Shown here: piece after piece, positions 10,771 to 20,967 of the stretch | Layout of the letters: every line of letters begins with the position of its first letter | Position numbering within the stretch: the first letter of the stretch is position 1 | DNA from: Anaerolineae bacterium | Lineage (GTDB): Bacteria > Chloroflexota > Anaerolineae > Aggregatilineales > J027 | Length of the DNA stretch: 64,000 bases | Assembly (NCBI GenBank): GCA_008933735.1 | Contig: WBUL01000008.1 | Span: 124,001 to 188,000 of the forward strand | Direction: 5' to 3' | Program-made: the position numbers and the translations under genes | The notes under the pieces: model-generated | Told to the model about the DNA's origin: nothing | Databases searched by the model: none | The model's input: the letters and a program-made list of their open reading frames with translations, nothing else

Positions 10771-10800
10771 TTCCCTAACTTAGTTCTAAAGGAACGCCTT

Positions 10801-11025
10801 ATGCTGCGTCAAGTCTCATCTTTAATGGTTGGTCTGGCCTGTGGTGCGGCGGTGGCTACTGTGGTCGTCCTGCTTCTGACCCCGGATTCCGGTGAAAATC
10901 TACGCAAGCGCACCCGTGGCTGGTATCACCAACTCCTGGCTGACAGCACACAGGCTGCGGAAACCCGCCGTGAGGAACTCCGTGCAGAATTGCAGCGAAA
11001 AATCGCGGCGCATACGCAAAACTAA
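10801..11025 (+). CDS. YtxH domain-containing protein
   Basis: MLRQVSSLMVGLACGAAVATVVVLLLTPDSGENLRKRTRGW, a YtxH-like TM plus TPxSG motif. SD-like AAAGGA precedes ATG 10801; the ORF-track start at 10759 lies over a TATAAT. Confidence 0.75.
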   Translation: MLRQVSSLMVGLACGAAVATVVVLLLTPDSGENLRKRTRGWYHQLLADSTQAAETRREELRAELQRKIAAHTQN

Positions 11026-11080
11026 TGTCTTTACGCTGTCCCCCATACTGGTATAGTATTCTCCACGCGCAAATGCGCTC

Positions 11081-11863
11081 TTGGAGGCTGTATTGCAATT
11101 AACAATCGTGCTGCCCACGTATAACGAGGCCGAAAACTTAGAAAAGATGGTGAGGGCGCTGCTCGCTCTTACGATCCCCTGTTCAGTTCTGGTGGTCGAT
11201 GACAACTCGCCCGATGGCACAGGTCAGATTGCCGACCGTCTTTGCGGCGAATTTCCGGGTCGGGTCAAGGTGCTGCACCGACAAGGGAAAGAAGGATTGG
11301 GGAAAGCATACCTCGCGGGATTCAGGCAGGCCATTGAAGACGGGGCAGAGTTAATTATCCAGATGGACTGCGATTTTTCGCATCAACCAAAGTATGTTCC
11401 TGAGATGGTGTCGGCTGCCGAAGATGCCGACATGGTGCTGGCCTCACGCTTTGCGCCCGGTGGTAAAGTGGATGAAACATGGGCATGGTGGCGCAAATTA
11501 TTGAGCTGGTTTGCCAACAGTGTGTATGTGCGTCTCATGCTGAACACTAATCTACGGGACTCAACAGGAGGTTTCCGGCTGTGGCGGCGCGAAACGTTGA
11601 TCGGGATGGATATTCAAAATCGGATTCATTCCAACGGCTATGTGTTCCAGGTGGAAATGGCCTACGTGGCCCTGAAACTCGGCTACAAGATCAAGGAAAT
11701 CCCAATTTACTTCCCTGACCGTGAACAAGGCGAATCCAAAATGAGTTTTTATATCCAGCGTGAGGCCGCCCTGCGCGTGCTGGAAGTTCGCCGCCGACAT
11801 GGACACCTGCGCCCAGAACACCGCGTCATTGAGACGCCTGCCATGGATCAAGTCAAAGCCTGA
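11081..11863 (+). CDS. Polyprenol-phosphate mannosyltransferase-like GT2 (DPM1-like)
   Basis: TIVLPTYNEAENLEKMVRALL...VVDDNSPDGTGQIAD...GLGKAYLAGFRQAIEDGAELIIQMDCDFSHQPKYVPEM...ASRF, DPM1-like signature. Start may be TTG 11093. Confidence 0.9.
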   Translation: MEAVLQLTIVLPTYNEAENLEKMVRALLALTIPCSVLVVDDNSPDGTGQIADRLCGEFPGRVKVLHRQGKEGLGKAYLAGFRQAIEDGAELIIQMDCDFSHQPKYVPEMVSAAEDADMVLASRFAPGGKVDETWAWWRKLLSWFANSVYVRLMLNTNLRDSTGGFRLWRRETLIGMDIQNRIHSNGYVFQVEMAYVALKLGYKIKEIPIYFPDREQGESKMSFYIQREAALRVLEVRRRHGHLRPEHRVIETPAMDQVKA

Positions 11864-11868
11864 TTTTC

Positions 11869-14800
11869 ATGAAAGTTCGCCGCCTGCTTCCAGACCTGCT
11901 GATCGCACTGGGTCTGCTGCTTCTGCCGCTGGCATTCTTTTTTCCGGTCACCCTGGGCGGCAAAACCCTGATTCCAGCGGACAACTTGTATCAGGTAGAG
12001 CCCTGGAGCAGTTACCGAGAGAGTCAGGGTGTACCAGAAATCCCACTTAACGGGCTGCTTTCTGACCTGATCTTACAGAATTACCAGTGGAAAACCTTTC
12101 TCAGGCAGAGCATTGACCAGCGGGAAATTCCTCTCTGGCAGCCGAATCAGTTTAGCGGCACACCATTTTTAGCGAATGGGCAGCATTCCGCGCTGTATCC
12201 CTTCAGCATCATTTATTATGTCATGCCGCTGGAAACCGCTTACGGTTGGTTCACCGTCAGCCAATTGTGGCTGGCAGGATTGTTCATGTATCTGTTTGTA
12301 CGCGGCCTGGGCCTAAGCCGCTTCGCAGGTATGGTTGCAGGGGTCGGGTACCAACTCAGCAGTTTTTTCATCGTTTCTACCGTGCATCCGATGATTCAGG
12401 CGGGGGCGGCGTGGCTGCCTCTCCTTCTGCTCATGCTGGAATTTATCATCCAGCGCCGCCCGTTTTTTGCTGGCCGCCAAAGCGGTTTCTCCACCTTACC
12501 CTGGGTGCTCATCGGTGGCATCGCCCTGGGAATGAGCTTTTTAGCGGGGCATGTCGAAATTACCTACTACACCCTGCTTATCATGGCAATGTATGCCCTG
12601 ATGCGCCTGATTGTTGAGACAAAGTGGAGATTCTCTTTTCCCTTAACACGTGGGGATGCAGGGGCAGCACCTTTTGCCCAACTTATTTTTATGCTCATCC
12701 TGTTGGTGCTGCTGGGGTTTGGACTGGGGGCAGTCCAGTTTATCCCCTTTGTTGAAACCGCCAGCGACAGCTTCCGAACCGAGCGATCCAGCCTGGAAGA
12801 GGTGCGGGATTATGCCCTGCCACTGCGGCATGTTGCCAAATGGCTGATACCCAATGTTTACGGCAATCCTGCCCACCATGAATATGTAGATATTTTTACC
12901 GATAAGCAAACACAGCACGATTGGATTCGGGTAGATGCCAATGGCAATGAGATCCGCGTCACGAATACTGATTTTGGGATCAAGAATTACGTGGAAGGCG
13001 GTGTTTACGTCAGCATCCTGATTCTGGTGTTGGCCTTCATTGGTTTATTCTTCAACCGGCAAGCCGGATTTTATCGCTGGGTATTTTTTATTTTAGGGCT
13101 TATCGCGGCGGCGTTCGCATTTGGCACCCCCTTGTACGCGGTCCTGTATTATTTATTCCCTGGTGTGAATCAGCTTCACACCCCATTCCGGTGGGCGTGG
13201 CTCATCACCTTCGTGCTGTGTATCTTTGCCGCTTACGGGGCAGATGTCCTGCTGAAAAACAGATCACGCTGGCTGACACGCGCCGGAATCGGGCTGGCGG
13301 TCGTTGGCCTGACCCTGATGCTGCTCATGGCATCCAGCCGCCAGTTTTATGACTCGATTGATTCTCCTGTGCAGCATCTCTACAATGGGCTGGCAAAAGC
13401 CAGCGAAGCCTTCCCCAATGCAAAAGCCTTCTACAGCTATGAAGCCAGCAATATTTACACTTTCGGCGTTATGGTTTTTACTGCCGGCTTGGTTCTCTGG
13501 CTCAGCCAGCGCAAATCGCCGGTCTGGCAGTTGGCCGCTATTCTGGTCATTGTGGTTGATTTGTATGCTGCCAGCGGTGATTTTAATACCCGTGCTGAGA
13601 AAACCTGGCTGAACTTCACCCCACCCGAAGTTGCCTTTTTACAACAGAAGAATCAGGAAAGCCTGGATTCCGCCAACGGCCCCATAAGAATTCAGGCGTT
13701 TAACTGGGGTGAGCGTCCGCTGGACGCTAATTCCGGATGGCGCTATGGATTACAGGATGTGCGTGGCTACGACAGCCTGTTCAGCAAACAGTATGCCGAT
13801 TACATGCGCCGGATCGCACCACAGGGGGAAGTTGATTTTAACCGCATCGCGCCGATCCTCTATGACAATCCGCAGGCCCTGCTGGATAGTCGTCTGAACG
13901 CGCTGAACGTCAGTTATATCATCACCGACTGGATCATCCGCCCTGAAGAAGAGTTTGGCGTAGAATCGCTGGAGGAAATTGGGCTGGAACAGGTCTATGA
14001 GAGTACGGGCACGCGGATTTATAAAAACAAAAATGCGCTGCCGCGTGCGTATAGTGTTGCAGGCGAAAAACCGGCCTTTGAGACCCTCGCTCCTGCGGAC
14101 TTCATTCCGGCAAAAATCACCCGCTACGAAAGTTCAACGGTTTTTGTCGATATAGAGGCCACCGAGGAGAGCTGGCTTATCCTCAGCGATACTTATGCCC
14201 CCGGCTGGCGGGCCTTTGTTCGTCCCCTGGGAGCCGATGAGGGCGAGGAAAAGGAAATTCATGTTGAGCGCGTGTTGGAAAACTTCCGAGGTGTCGCGCT
14301 TGAACCCGGTGCATGGACGGTGCGCTTCCGCTACAGCCCACAGAGTTTCCAACTGGGAGCATTCACCTCGTTTGTGAGCGGCATGGTGGTAATTTTTCTG
14401 GCGCTGTTGTGGCTGTGGACAACCTTCGTCAGAGAAAGTGCTGATTCGGACTCCGCCCGCCGTGTGATCAAAAACAGTCTGGCGCCGATTATCCTGAACC
14501 TCTTCAATCGGGGGATTGATTTTGCCTTCGCTTTTATCATGCTCCGCATTTTGGGGCCAGAAGGCGCGGGCATTTATTACTACGCGATTGTCATCTTTGG
14601 CTGGTTTGAAATCCTGACCAACTTTGGGTTGAATACGCTGCTCACCCGTGATGTTTCCCGCAACCGATCCCAGGCCCGGAACTATCTGCTCAATACGACC
14701 GCGCTGCGGCTGGCACTGGCCTTACTTGGCATTCCGGCGCTGGCGATCTTTCTGTTTATTCGTAATGCTGCGGTTTCCCCCACGCTGGATGAAACCGCGC

Positions 14801-15927
14801 TTGCGGCCATTGTGCTGCTGTATATTGGGCTGATCCCAAACAGCTTCAGCACCGGACTTACTGCCCTGTTTTATGCCTTTGAGAAAGCTGAATATCCCGC
14901 CGCGCTCACCACCGTCAGCACGCTGGCGAAAGTGTCATTAGGTCTGGGGGCGCTGCTGATGGGCTGGGGCGTGGTTGGCCTGGCTGGAGCGAGCATCCTC
15001 ACCAACGTTATGACGCTCGTAATGATGCTGTACCTCGCATGGCCGCTGATGCAGCCGGAAGTAGAAAAAGCGGTGTGGCACATCTCACCCGTTTTCATGC
15101 GCGGGATGGTTCATGAATCATGGCCGTTGATGCTCAACCATCTGCTGGCGACGATCTTCTTTAAGAGCGATGTCATTCTGATGGAAGCCATCAATGGGGT
15201 TGAAATCGTTGGTATCTACAGCACAGCGTACAAATGGCTTGACGCACTGAACATCATTCCCGCGTTTTTGACGATGGCGCTGCTGCCGCTCATGTCTCGG
15301 CAGGCGCATGAGGACAAAACCGCCCTGCGCCGCAACTACATCTTCGGCTTTAAGTCGCTTTACATGGTGGCGCTGCCCGTTGCCATCGTCACGACCTTCA
15401 TCGCGCCCGCTCTTATTGGTATTCTTGGTGGGGCGGAATTTTTGCCGGATGGTGGCATCGCGCTGCAAATTATGATCTGGTCCATTCTGGTCGGGTGGAT
15501 TAACAGCCTGACGCAGTATGTCTTAATTGCCCTTGACCGTCAGCGTTTGATTACATGGGCATTTATCGCTGCGGTGAGCTTCAACATCCTTGCCAATCTG
15601 ATCTTCCTGCCAGAGTACAGCTATCGTGCCGCCGCAGTGATTACGATTTTCAGTGAACTGGCACTGCTGGTCGGGTTTTATCGTCTGATTCGTGGCGATC
15701 TGGGCAGCATCAATTTTGTACAGGTCTTGTGGCGGCCTACGTTGGCGGGGGGGGCAATGCTCGGCGCGATAGTGCTCTGCTGGAATTTCAGTCCCCTCCT
15801 GGCGGTGCTGGCTTCTATCGTTGTTTATCCGGCAGTATTGATTATCTTCAAACCGCTCACTTCAGAAGAAGCCGAACGCCTGGGGCGGGTGATACCGGGT
15901 CGTTTGCGAAGTCGATTAGTTCGTTAG
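11869..15927 (+). CDS. Fusion of YfhO-family membrane protein (N-term) with MOP/Wzx-type flippase (C-term)
   Basis: N-terminal ~850 aa polytopic YfhO-like (NGLLSDLILQNYQWKTFLRQSIDQREIPLWQPNQFSGTPFLANGQ) plus extracytoplasmic YfhO tail; from ~14458 a second module (IKNSLAPIILNLFNRGIDFAFAFIMLRILGPEGAGIYYYAIVIFGWFEILTNFGLNTLLTRDVSRN) typical of polysaccharide flippases. Continuous ORF of 1352 aa. Confidence 0.88.
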   Translation: MKVRRLLPDLLIALGLLLLPLAFFFPVTLGGKTLIPADNLYQVEPWSSYRESQGVPEIPLNGLLSDLILQNYQWKTFLRQSIDQREIPLWQPNQFSGTPFLANGQHSALYPFSIIYYVMPLETAYGWFTVSQLWLAGLFMYLFVRGLGLSRFAGMVAGVGYQLSSFFIVSTVHPMIQAGAAWLPLLLLMLEFIIQRRPFFAGRQSGFSTLPWVLIGGIALGMSFLAGHVEITYYTLLIMAMYALMRLIVETKWRFSFPLTRGDAGAAPFAQLIFMLILLVLLGFGLGAVQFIPFVETASDSFRTERSSLEEVRDYALPLRHVAKWLIPNVYGNPAHHEYVDIFTDKQTQHDWIRVDANGNEIRVTNTDFGIKNYVEGGVYVSILILVLAFIGLFFNRQAGFYRWVFFILGLIAAAFAFGTPLYAVLYYLFPGVNQLHTPFRWAWLITFVLCIFAAYGADVLLKNRSRWLTRAGIGLAVVGLTLMLLMASSRQFYDSIDSPVQHLYNGLAKASEAFPNAKAFYSYEASNIYTFGVMVFTAGLVLWLSQRKSPVWQLAAILVIVVDLYAASGDFNTRAEKTWLNFTPPEVAFLQQKNQESLDSANGPIRIQAFNWGERPLDANSGWRYGLQDVRGYDSLFSKQYADYMRRIAPQGEVDFNRIAPILYDNPQALLDSRLNALNVSYIITDWIIRPEEEFGVESLEEIGLEQVYESTGTRIYKNKNALPRAYSVAGEKPAFETLAPADFIPAKITRYESSTVFVDIEATEESWLILSDTYAPGWRAFVRPLGADEGEEKEIHVERVLENFRGVALEPGAWTVRFRYSPQSFQLGAFTSFVSGMVVIFLALLWLWTTFVRESADSDSARRVIKNSLAPIILNLFNRGIDFAFAFIMLRILGPEGAGIYYYAIVIFGWFEILTNFGLNTLLTRDVSRNRSQARNYLLNTTALRLALALLGIPALAIFLFIRNAAVSPTLDETALAAIVLLYIGLIPNSFSTGLTALFYAFEKAEYPAALTTVSTLAKVSLGLGALLMGWGVVGLAGASILTNVMTLVMMLYLAWPLMQPEVEKAVWHISPVFMRGMVHESWPLMLNHLLATIFFKSDVILMEAINGVEIVGIYSTAYKWLDALNIIPAFLTMALLPLMSRQAHEDKTALRRNYIFGFKSLYMVALPVAIVTTFIAPALIGILGGAEFLPDGGIALQIMIWSILVGWINSLTQYVLIALDRQRLITWAFIAAVSFNILANLIFLPEYSYRAAAVITIFSELALLVGFYRLIRGDLGSINFVQVLWRPTLAGGAMLGAIVLCWNFSPLLAVLASIVVYPAVLIIFKPLTSEEAERLGRVIPGRLRSRLVR

Positions 15928-15936
15928 GAGTTCAGA

Positions 15937-16944
15937 ATGGAATATCGATACATGGGGCGCACCGGCTTAAAAGTCAGCGAGTTGTGCCTGGGCGCGATGA
16001 CGTTTGGACGTGAAACCAGCGAACCGGACAGCTATCCAATGATGGATTATTTCGCTGAACACGGCGGGAATTTCATCGATACGGCGGATGTCTATTCGTT
16101 GGGCGTATCGGAAGAAATCGTTGGGCGCTGGCTAAAAAATAAGCCGCGTGACCAGTTTATTATTGCGACAAAAGTTCGTTTTTCAATGGGCAGCGGCCCC
16201 AATGATGTTGGCTTAAGCCGGAAGCACATTCTGGCGGGCGCGGAAGCCAGTCTGCGCCGCCTCGGAACCGACCACATTGACCTGTATCAGATTCATGGGT
16301 GGGACAGAGGCACTCCGTTAGAAGAAACCTTAAGCACCCTCAATACCCTGGTACAAAGTGGTAAGGTGCGTTATGTGGGCGTGAGCAATTATGCTGGCTG
16401 GCAGATGCAAAAAGCAGTTGACCTGAGCCGCCAGCACGGATGGGAGGTTTTTAGCTGCTTACAGCCGCTTTATAACCTACTTGACCGCACTATCGAGTGG
16501 GAACTCATTCCTGTCTGTGAAAATGAAGGCATCGGTATTATTCCCTGGAGTCCCTTACGCGGGGGCTGGCTGAGTGGTAAATATCATCGTGGGATGGAAA
16601 AACCGCCGGAAAACACCCGCATCAAAGAGGCAGAACGACAGGGTTGGAGCGAAGCCTGGAGCGCCTATGCTAACGAGCGCACCTGGACGGTGATTGACAC
16701 CCTGCTGGCGGTGGCAAAAGAGGTCGGGAAAACACCCGCGCAGGTTGCGCTAAACTGGTTGTTACGGCGGCCAGGGGTGACTGCACCGATCATTGGGGTC
16801 CGGTCAATGGAACACCTGAAGGATAACATGGGCGCGGTGGGGTGGCTGCTGAACGAGGCACAGATGCAAAAACTGAACCAGGTCAGCGAACCGGATGCCC
16901 CATATCCCTATAGCTTTATCACGGGTTTCCAGAGAGATCGGTAA
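15937..16944 (+). CDS. Aldo/keto reductase
   Basis: [24 protein letters not shown]...[19 protein letters not shown]...[15 protein letters not shown]...GVSNYAGWQ. Confidence 0.95.
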   Translation: MEYRYMGRTGLKVSELCLGAMTFGRETSEPDSYPMMDYFAEHGGNFIDTADVYSLGVSEEIVGRWLKNKPRDQFIIATKVRFSMGSGPNDVGLSRKHILAGAEASLRRLGTDHIDLYQIHGWDRGTPLEETLSTLNTLVQSGKVRYVGVSNYAGWQMQKAVDLSRQHGWEVFSCLQPLYNLLDRTIEWELIPVCENEGIGIIPWSPLRGGWLSGKYHRGMEKPPENTRIKEAERQGWSEAWSAYANERTWTVIDTLLAVAKEVGKTPAQVALNWLLRRPGVTAPIIGVRSMEHLKDNMGAVGWLLNEAQMQKLNQVSEPDAPYPYSFITGFQRDR

Positions 16945-16949
16945 TGCAC

Positions 16950-16973
16950 TGGGCGAGGTGCTGCCCTCGCCCA
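16950..16973. other. Perfect 9-bp hairpin in the gap between convergent genes
   Basis: TGGGCGAGG (16950-16958) loop TGCTGC CCTCGCCCA (16965-16973); no T-tract on either side. Confidence 0.55.
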
Positions 16974-16981
16974 ATTGATGA

Positions 16982-18991
16982 TCATGACCAGCGCCTTAAC
17001 AACTGAGCATTCAGCGCTACGACAATTGTACTCGCCGACATAAAAAGTGCCCCGATAGCGGGCGAGAGCACAATGTCAAATGGTGCCAGTACCCCTGCCG
17101 CAAGCGGCAGCGCGACCACGTTATATCCAGTTGCCCACAGCAGATTTTGAATCATCTTGCGGTAGCTGGCGCGGCTGAGTTCAATGATCTTGACCACGTC
17201 CAGCGGGTTGCTCTGTACCAGAATCAGTCCCGCTGATTCAATGGCTACATCGGTCCCGCTCCCGATGGCAATGCCAATATCCGCACGAGTCAGGGCAGGA
17301 GCATCGTTGACACCATCGCCGACCATCGCCACTTTTTTGTTCTGGCGCTGCAATTCTGCAATTTTCTGGTCTTTGTGTTCGGGCAGGACTTCCGCGAATA
17401 CCCGGTCAATACCGAGTTCACGAGCCACCGCTTTCGCAACAGCCTGACTATCGCCTGTCAGCATCGCCACTTCGATGCCCATCTTGTGGAGTTGTTGAAC
17501 CGCCTGTTTACTTTCGGGGCGGATTACATCCGCCAGAGCAAACACCGCCGCGATTTGTTGATCCTGTACCAAGTAGACCACTGTCTGGCCCTTTTCCCCG
17601 GCCTCCTCAGCGAATTGTTTAATCCCATCGTCTGGAGCAGCTTGCAGCATTTCCAGCAGGCGTGGCCCACCCACATATACGGTATGTCCGTTCAAGTTTG
17701 CCTGAGCGCCGCGCCCTTTGAGGGCTTCAAAGCCGCTGATTTCCGGCAGCGAAAGTCTTCTTTCCTCTGCGGCCTGACGGATGCCCTTGGCAATCATATG
17801 TTCCGAGTCGCCTTCAATCGCTGCGGCCAGTGCCAGCGCCTGGTTTTCATCCCACGCTGGTGCAGCGGCAATTCCAACCACACCCTGTTGGCCTCGGGTC
17901 AGTGTGCCAGTTTTATCGAAAACAATTACATTGACATGACGCGCCTCTTCGAGCGCCAGACGATCCCGAATCAGAATGCCGCGTTTGGCAGACAGGGAAG
18001 TGACAATCGCTACCACCAGAGGGATCGCCAGCCCCAGTGCATGAGGACAGGCAATCACCAGTACGGTCACAACGCGCTGAAGCACTTCCACTTCAAAACC
18101 TACCGCAATAATCCACGCGACCGCCGTAATACCTGCCACACCAAGCGCCACGTAAAACAACCAGCCTGCCGCTTTATCGGCTAAAAGCTGTGCACGGGAT
18201 TTGCTTTCCTGCGCTTCCTTAACCAGTCGCATGATACCCGCCAGGGTCGTCTGGTCACCGGTGCTGCTGACCCTTACTCGCAGACTGCCGTCGCCGTTAA
18301 TGGTGCCGCCAATGACCTTATCGCCTGGTAGTTTGGAGACCGGTCGTGATTCACCGGTAATCATGGCCTCATTGAGTTCAGATTTACCTTCCACAACTTC
18401 CCCATCGGCGGGGACACTGGTGCCGGGGCGTACCAGCAGAAGATCGCCTGTTTGAAGCTGATGAACCGGCACAACTTCAATTTCGCCATTGTCTTTCACG
18501 CGCTCGGCAGTGTCCGGCATAAGCTTGGCAAGCTCATTTAAGGCACCAGACGCCTGCCGCACGCTCCTCATTTCAAACCAGTGACCAAGCAGCATCACAT
18601 CAATCAAGGTCGCCATTTCCCAGAAAAAACCGCTTTCCGGGTCAAAGAACAGCGCCGCAAGGCTATATACAAAAGCGACACTGATCGCTAAGGAAATGAG
18701 CAGCATCATACCCGGCTCACGGTTTCTAAGTTCGGGGACAGCCATTTGCAGAAATGGTACACCGCCATAGAGGAAAATGATGATGGAAAAGATGGGTGCG
18801 ATCAGTTGGCTGCCGCTAAATTCTGGCATCGAGAATCCGAACCAATCCTGAATCATCGGACTATACAGCAGCACAGGAACAGTCAGGATTAAGCTGACCA
18901 GGAAACGGTTGCGGAACATCAACTCATGCCCGGTATGGTCGGCTGAGTGATGGGCGTGGCTGGAATGGTCTTCCATATGATTTTTGTGCAT
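16982..18991 (-). CDS. copB: Heavy-metal translocating P1B-type ATPase, CopB-like (CPH motif, His-rich N-terminus)
   Basis: [22 protein letters not shown] His-rich N-terminus; [15 protein letters not shown] (CPH); [21 protein letters not shown]. No N-terminal CxxC domain. Confidence 0.93.
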   Translation of the reverse strand: MHKNHMEDHSSHAHHSADHTGHELMFRNRFLVSLILTVPVLLYSPMIQDWFGFSMPEFSGSQLIAPIFSIIIFLYGGVPFLQMAVPELRNREPGMMLLISLAISVAFVYSLAALFFDPESGFFWEMATLIDVMLLGHWFEMRSVRQASGALNELAKLMPDTAERVKDNGEIEVVPVHQLQTGDLLLVRPGTSVPADGEVVEGKSELNEAMITGESRPVSKLPGDKVIGGTINGDGSLRVRVSSTGDQTTLAGIMRLVKEAQESKSRAQLLADKAAGWLFYVALGVAGITAVAWIIAVGFEVEVLQRVVTVLVIACPHALGLAIPLVVAIVTSLSAKRGILIRDRLALEEARHVNVIVFDKTGTLTRGQQGVVGIAAAPAWDENQALALAAAIEGDSEHMIAKGIRQAAEERRLSLPEISGFEALKGRGAQANLNGHTVYVGGPRLLEMLQAAPDDGIKQFAEEAGEKGQTVVYLVQDQQIAAVFALADVIRPESKQAVQQLHKMGIEVAMLTGDSQAVAKAVARELGIDRVFAEVLPEHKDQKIAELQRQNKKVAMVGDGVNDAPALTRADIGIAIGSGTDVAIESAGLILVQSNPLDVVKIIELSRASYRKMIQNLLWATGYNVVALPLAAGVLAPFDIVLSPAIGALFMSASTIVVALNAQLLRRWS

Positions 18992-19018
18992 GATGGTTTA
19001 CTCCCTCTCTTCTCATGC

Positions 19019-19046
19019 ACTATAAGACAAACATCGAATCCTGTAA
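19019..19046 (-). promoter_or_regulatory. Candidate copB promoter TTACAG-N16-TATAGT
   Basis: On the minus strand TTACAG (19041-19046) and TATAGT (19019-19024), 16-bp spacer, upstream of copB ATG at 18991. Confidence 0.55.
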
Positions 19047-19112
19047 CACGCCATCTGGCGGATTTGAGGAGCTTCTGCAATTGGTTATCCTAATGTAAAT
19101 TTAAGAGGAGAA

Positions 19113-19760
19113 ATGGCAATGAGGGTGCTGCTGGCAGAAGATCATAAAATTGTGAGACAGGGAACCCGCCTGTATCTCGAAAGTGTTGGGATTGAAGTAG
19201 TAGGCGAGGCGGCTAACGGGCATGAGGCGATTCAACTGGTGCGTCAGATGCAGCCCGATGTGGTTGTGATGGACATTCATATGCCAGACCTAACCGGCAT
19301 AGAGGCCACGCGGCGGATTCGTCATGAAAATGAGGATGTGCGGGTGCTGGTGCTGACTGCTTACGACAACCCCACCTACGTCCAGGCCTTGCTCAATGCA
19401 GGGGCAGATGGGTTTGTCCTCAAAACAGCAGAATTTGCTGAACTTCACCGTGCCTTGAAGGAGGTTTATGTTGGACGCTCGGCATTTGACCCCCAAATCG
19501 TGGAAAAAGCGGCCCGCCTCAATGAGGAACTGCCTGCTTTTGTGGAAGATTTGACTGACCGTGAAATTGAAGTCTTAAGACACGCCGCGCAGGGGTTAAC
19601 GAACAAGCGAATCGGTGAAATCCTGTTTATTTCAGATCGCACTGTGCAGGGGCATTTGCAGAGAATTTACCGCAAATTGAATGTTACCACCCGTACAGAA
19701 GCGGTCACCACCGCCTTGGGCCAGGGTTATATTACTTTAGATGAGGAGGATAATCGATGA
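19113..19760 (+). CDS. NarL/FixJ-family response regulator
   Basis: REC domain (VLLAEDHKIVRQGTRLYLES...VVVMDIHMPDLTGIEATRRI) and LuxR-type HTH (LTDREIEVLRHAAQGLTNKRIGEILFISDRTVQGHLQRIYRKLNV). Confidence 0.95.
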   Translation: MAMRVLLAEDHKIVRQGTRLYLESVGIEVVGEAANGHEAIQLVRQMQPDVVVMDIHMPDLTGIEATRRIRHENEDVRVLVLTAYDNPTYVQALLNAGADGFVLKTAEFAELHRALKEVYVGRSAFDPQIVEKAARLNEELPAFVEDLTDREIEVLRHAAQGLTNKRIGEILFISDRTVQGHLQRIYRKLNVTTRTEAVTTALGQGYITLDEEDNR

Positions 19761-20884
19761 TATTTTTTCCCGCCCACTGGCATACGCTGATTCATTTATG
19801 TTTCTGGCTGGCGCTGCTGGTGACTCCTGTTCTCGTTGGGCTGACTTTGCTCAATATCTGGCTGGTGGTGCGGGTCCTGTATCCGCTTCAACGTCTCGCC
19901 ACTCAGGCTGTCCGCCTGCAAAATGGCGATTTTGTGGCTTTTGAATCTCGCATTGGTGGAATTGCAGAAATTGAACACCTGCGCTGTTCACTCTCCGGCA
20001 TGGTGCGTCATATCCGTCACAGTCATGAACAGCGCCAGGGATTCATTGAGACTCTGACGACGGCGCAGGAAGCGGAACGCAGCCGCATTGCCCGCGAACT
20101 CCACGATGATACCGTGCAGTCATTTATTGTGGTTGGGCAGAGTGTTGACCTGGCAAGTCAGTGGATTGAAAGCACCCCCTCACGAGCAGTAGACATCCTC
20201 AGGATGGCCCGGCAGCAGGTCACGGAAACAGTAATGAATTTGCGAAACCTTATTGCTGATCTGCGTCCGCCGGCGCTGGAAGAACTGGGTTTAGTTCCTG
20301 CGTTACAAATGTGGGCAGAAAACCTTTCCGATATTCGGTTGAATGTTGAGATTCATGGAACACAGCGCCGCCTGAATGAGGTGAGTGAATTAACGCTTTT
20401 CCGCTGCGCCCAGGAAGGAATCTCTAATGCTCAGCGTCACGGTCGGGCGACGGAGATCTTTTTGCAGATTATCTACCAGCCAGAGTGTGTGCGGCTAATT
20501 GTTTCGGATAATGGCACGGGATTCGATGTCCTGGCGCAGATCAATGCCAATGCCTCACACGGTCATTATGGGCTGTTGGGCATTCAAGAACGAGTGAATC
20601 GGCTGAACGGCACGCTTGACCTGCAAAGTACACTTGAACACGGCACCACGCTGCACATTTCACTGCCCACTGCCGAAGCCATCCAACCGCCTAACACCGT
20701 CCGTGATCCGATTTGCCATGCCCTTATTGAGCCGCATGAGGCTTACTACAGTCTTGTCTACGAAGGCGAACGTTTCTATTTCTGCTGTCCGGTTTGCCAG
20801 GGAGCATTCCAGAACGCGCCAGATTTGTATCTGCCAGAAGCTAAAAAGCCAACATCACCTATAAAAAACTTGACTCCGGCCTGA
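19757..20884 (+). CDS. NarL-type sensor histidine kinase with C-terminal YHS domain
   Basis: N-terminal TM hairpin, HAMP, HisKA_3 (RSRIARELHDDTVQSF), HATPase_c (GISNAQRHGRA...YGLLGIQERVNRLNGTLDL), then RDPICHALIEPHEAYYSLVYEGERFYFCCPVCQGAFQNAPDLYL (YHS-like, nt ~20702-20860). Confidence 0.9.
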   Translation: MIFFPAHWHTLIHLCFWLALLVTPVLVGLTLLNIWLVVRVLYPLQRLATQAVRLQNGDFVAFESRIGGIAEIEHLRCSLSGMVRHIRHSHEQRQGFIETLTTAQEAERSRIARELHDDTVQSFIVVGQSVDLASQWIESTPSRAVDILRMARQQVTETVMNLRNLIADLRPPALEELGLVPALQMWAENLSDIRLNVEIHGTQRRLNEVSELTLFRCAQEGISNAQRHGRATEIFLQIIYQPECVRLIVSDNGTGFDVLAQINANASHGHYGLLGIQERVNRLNGTLDLQSTLEHGTTLHISLPTAEAIQPPNTVRDPICHALIEPHEAYYSLVYEGERFYFCCPVCQGAFQNAPDLYLPEAKKPTSPIKNLTPA

Positions 20885-20924
20885 CATGAAATTTTCATTT
20901 ATTATGCTCTCGCACAATTCTATC

Positions 20925-20953
20925 TTGAACAACGAGTAAACCTGGGCTAACAT
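20925..20953 (+). promoter_or_regulatory. Promoter-like element for SRP RNA, TTGAAC-N17-TAACAT
   Basis: TTGAAC 20925-20930, TAACAT 20948-20953; predicted start about 20960, next to the SRP RNA closing helix. Confidence 0.5.
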
Positions 20954-20967
20954 TTCAAACACGATGC

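Noticed and set aside
17375-18184. 269-aa plus-strand ORF antisense to copB
   Set aside because: Composition is not protein-like and it lies fully antisense to a clear P-type ATPase; shadow ORF.
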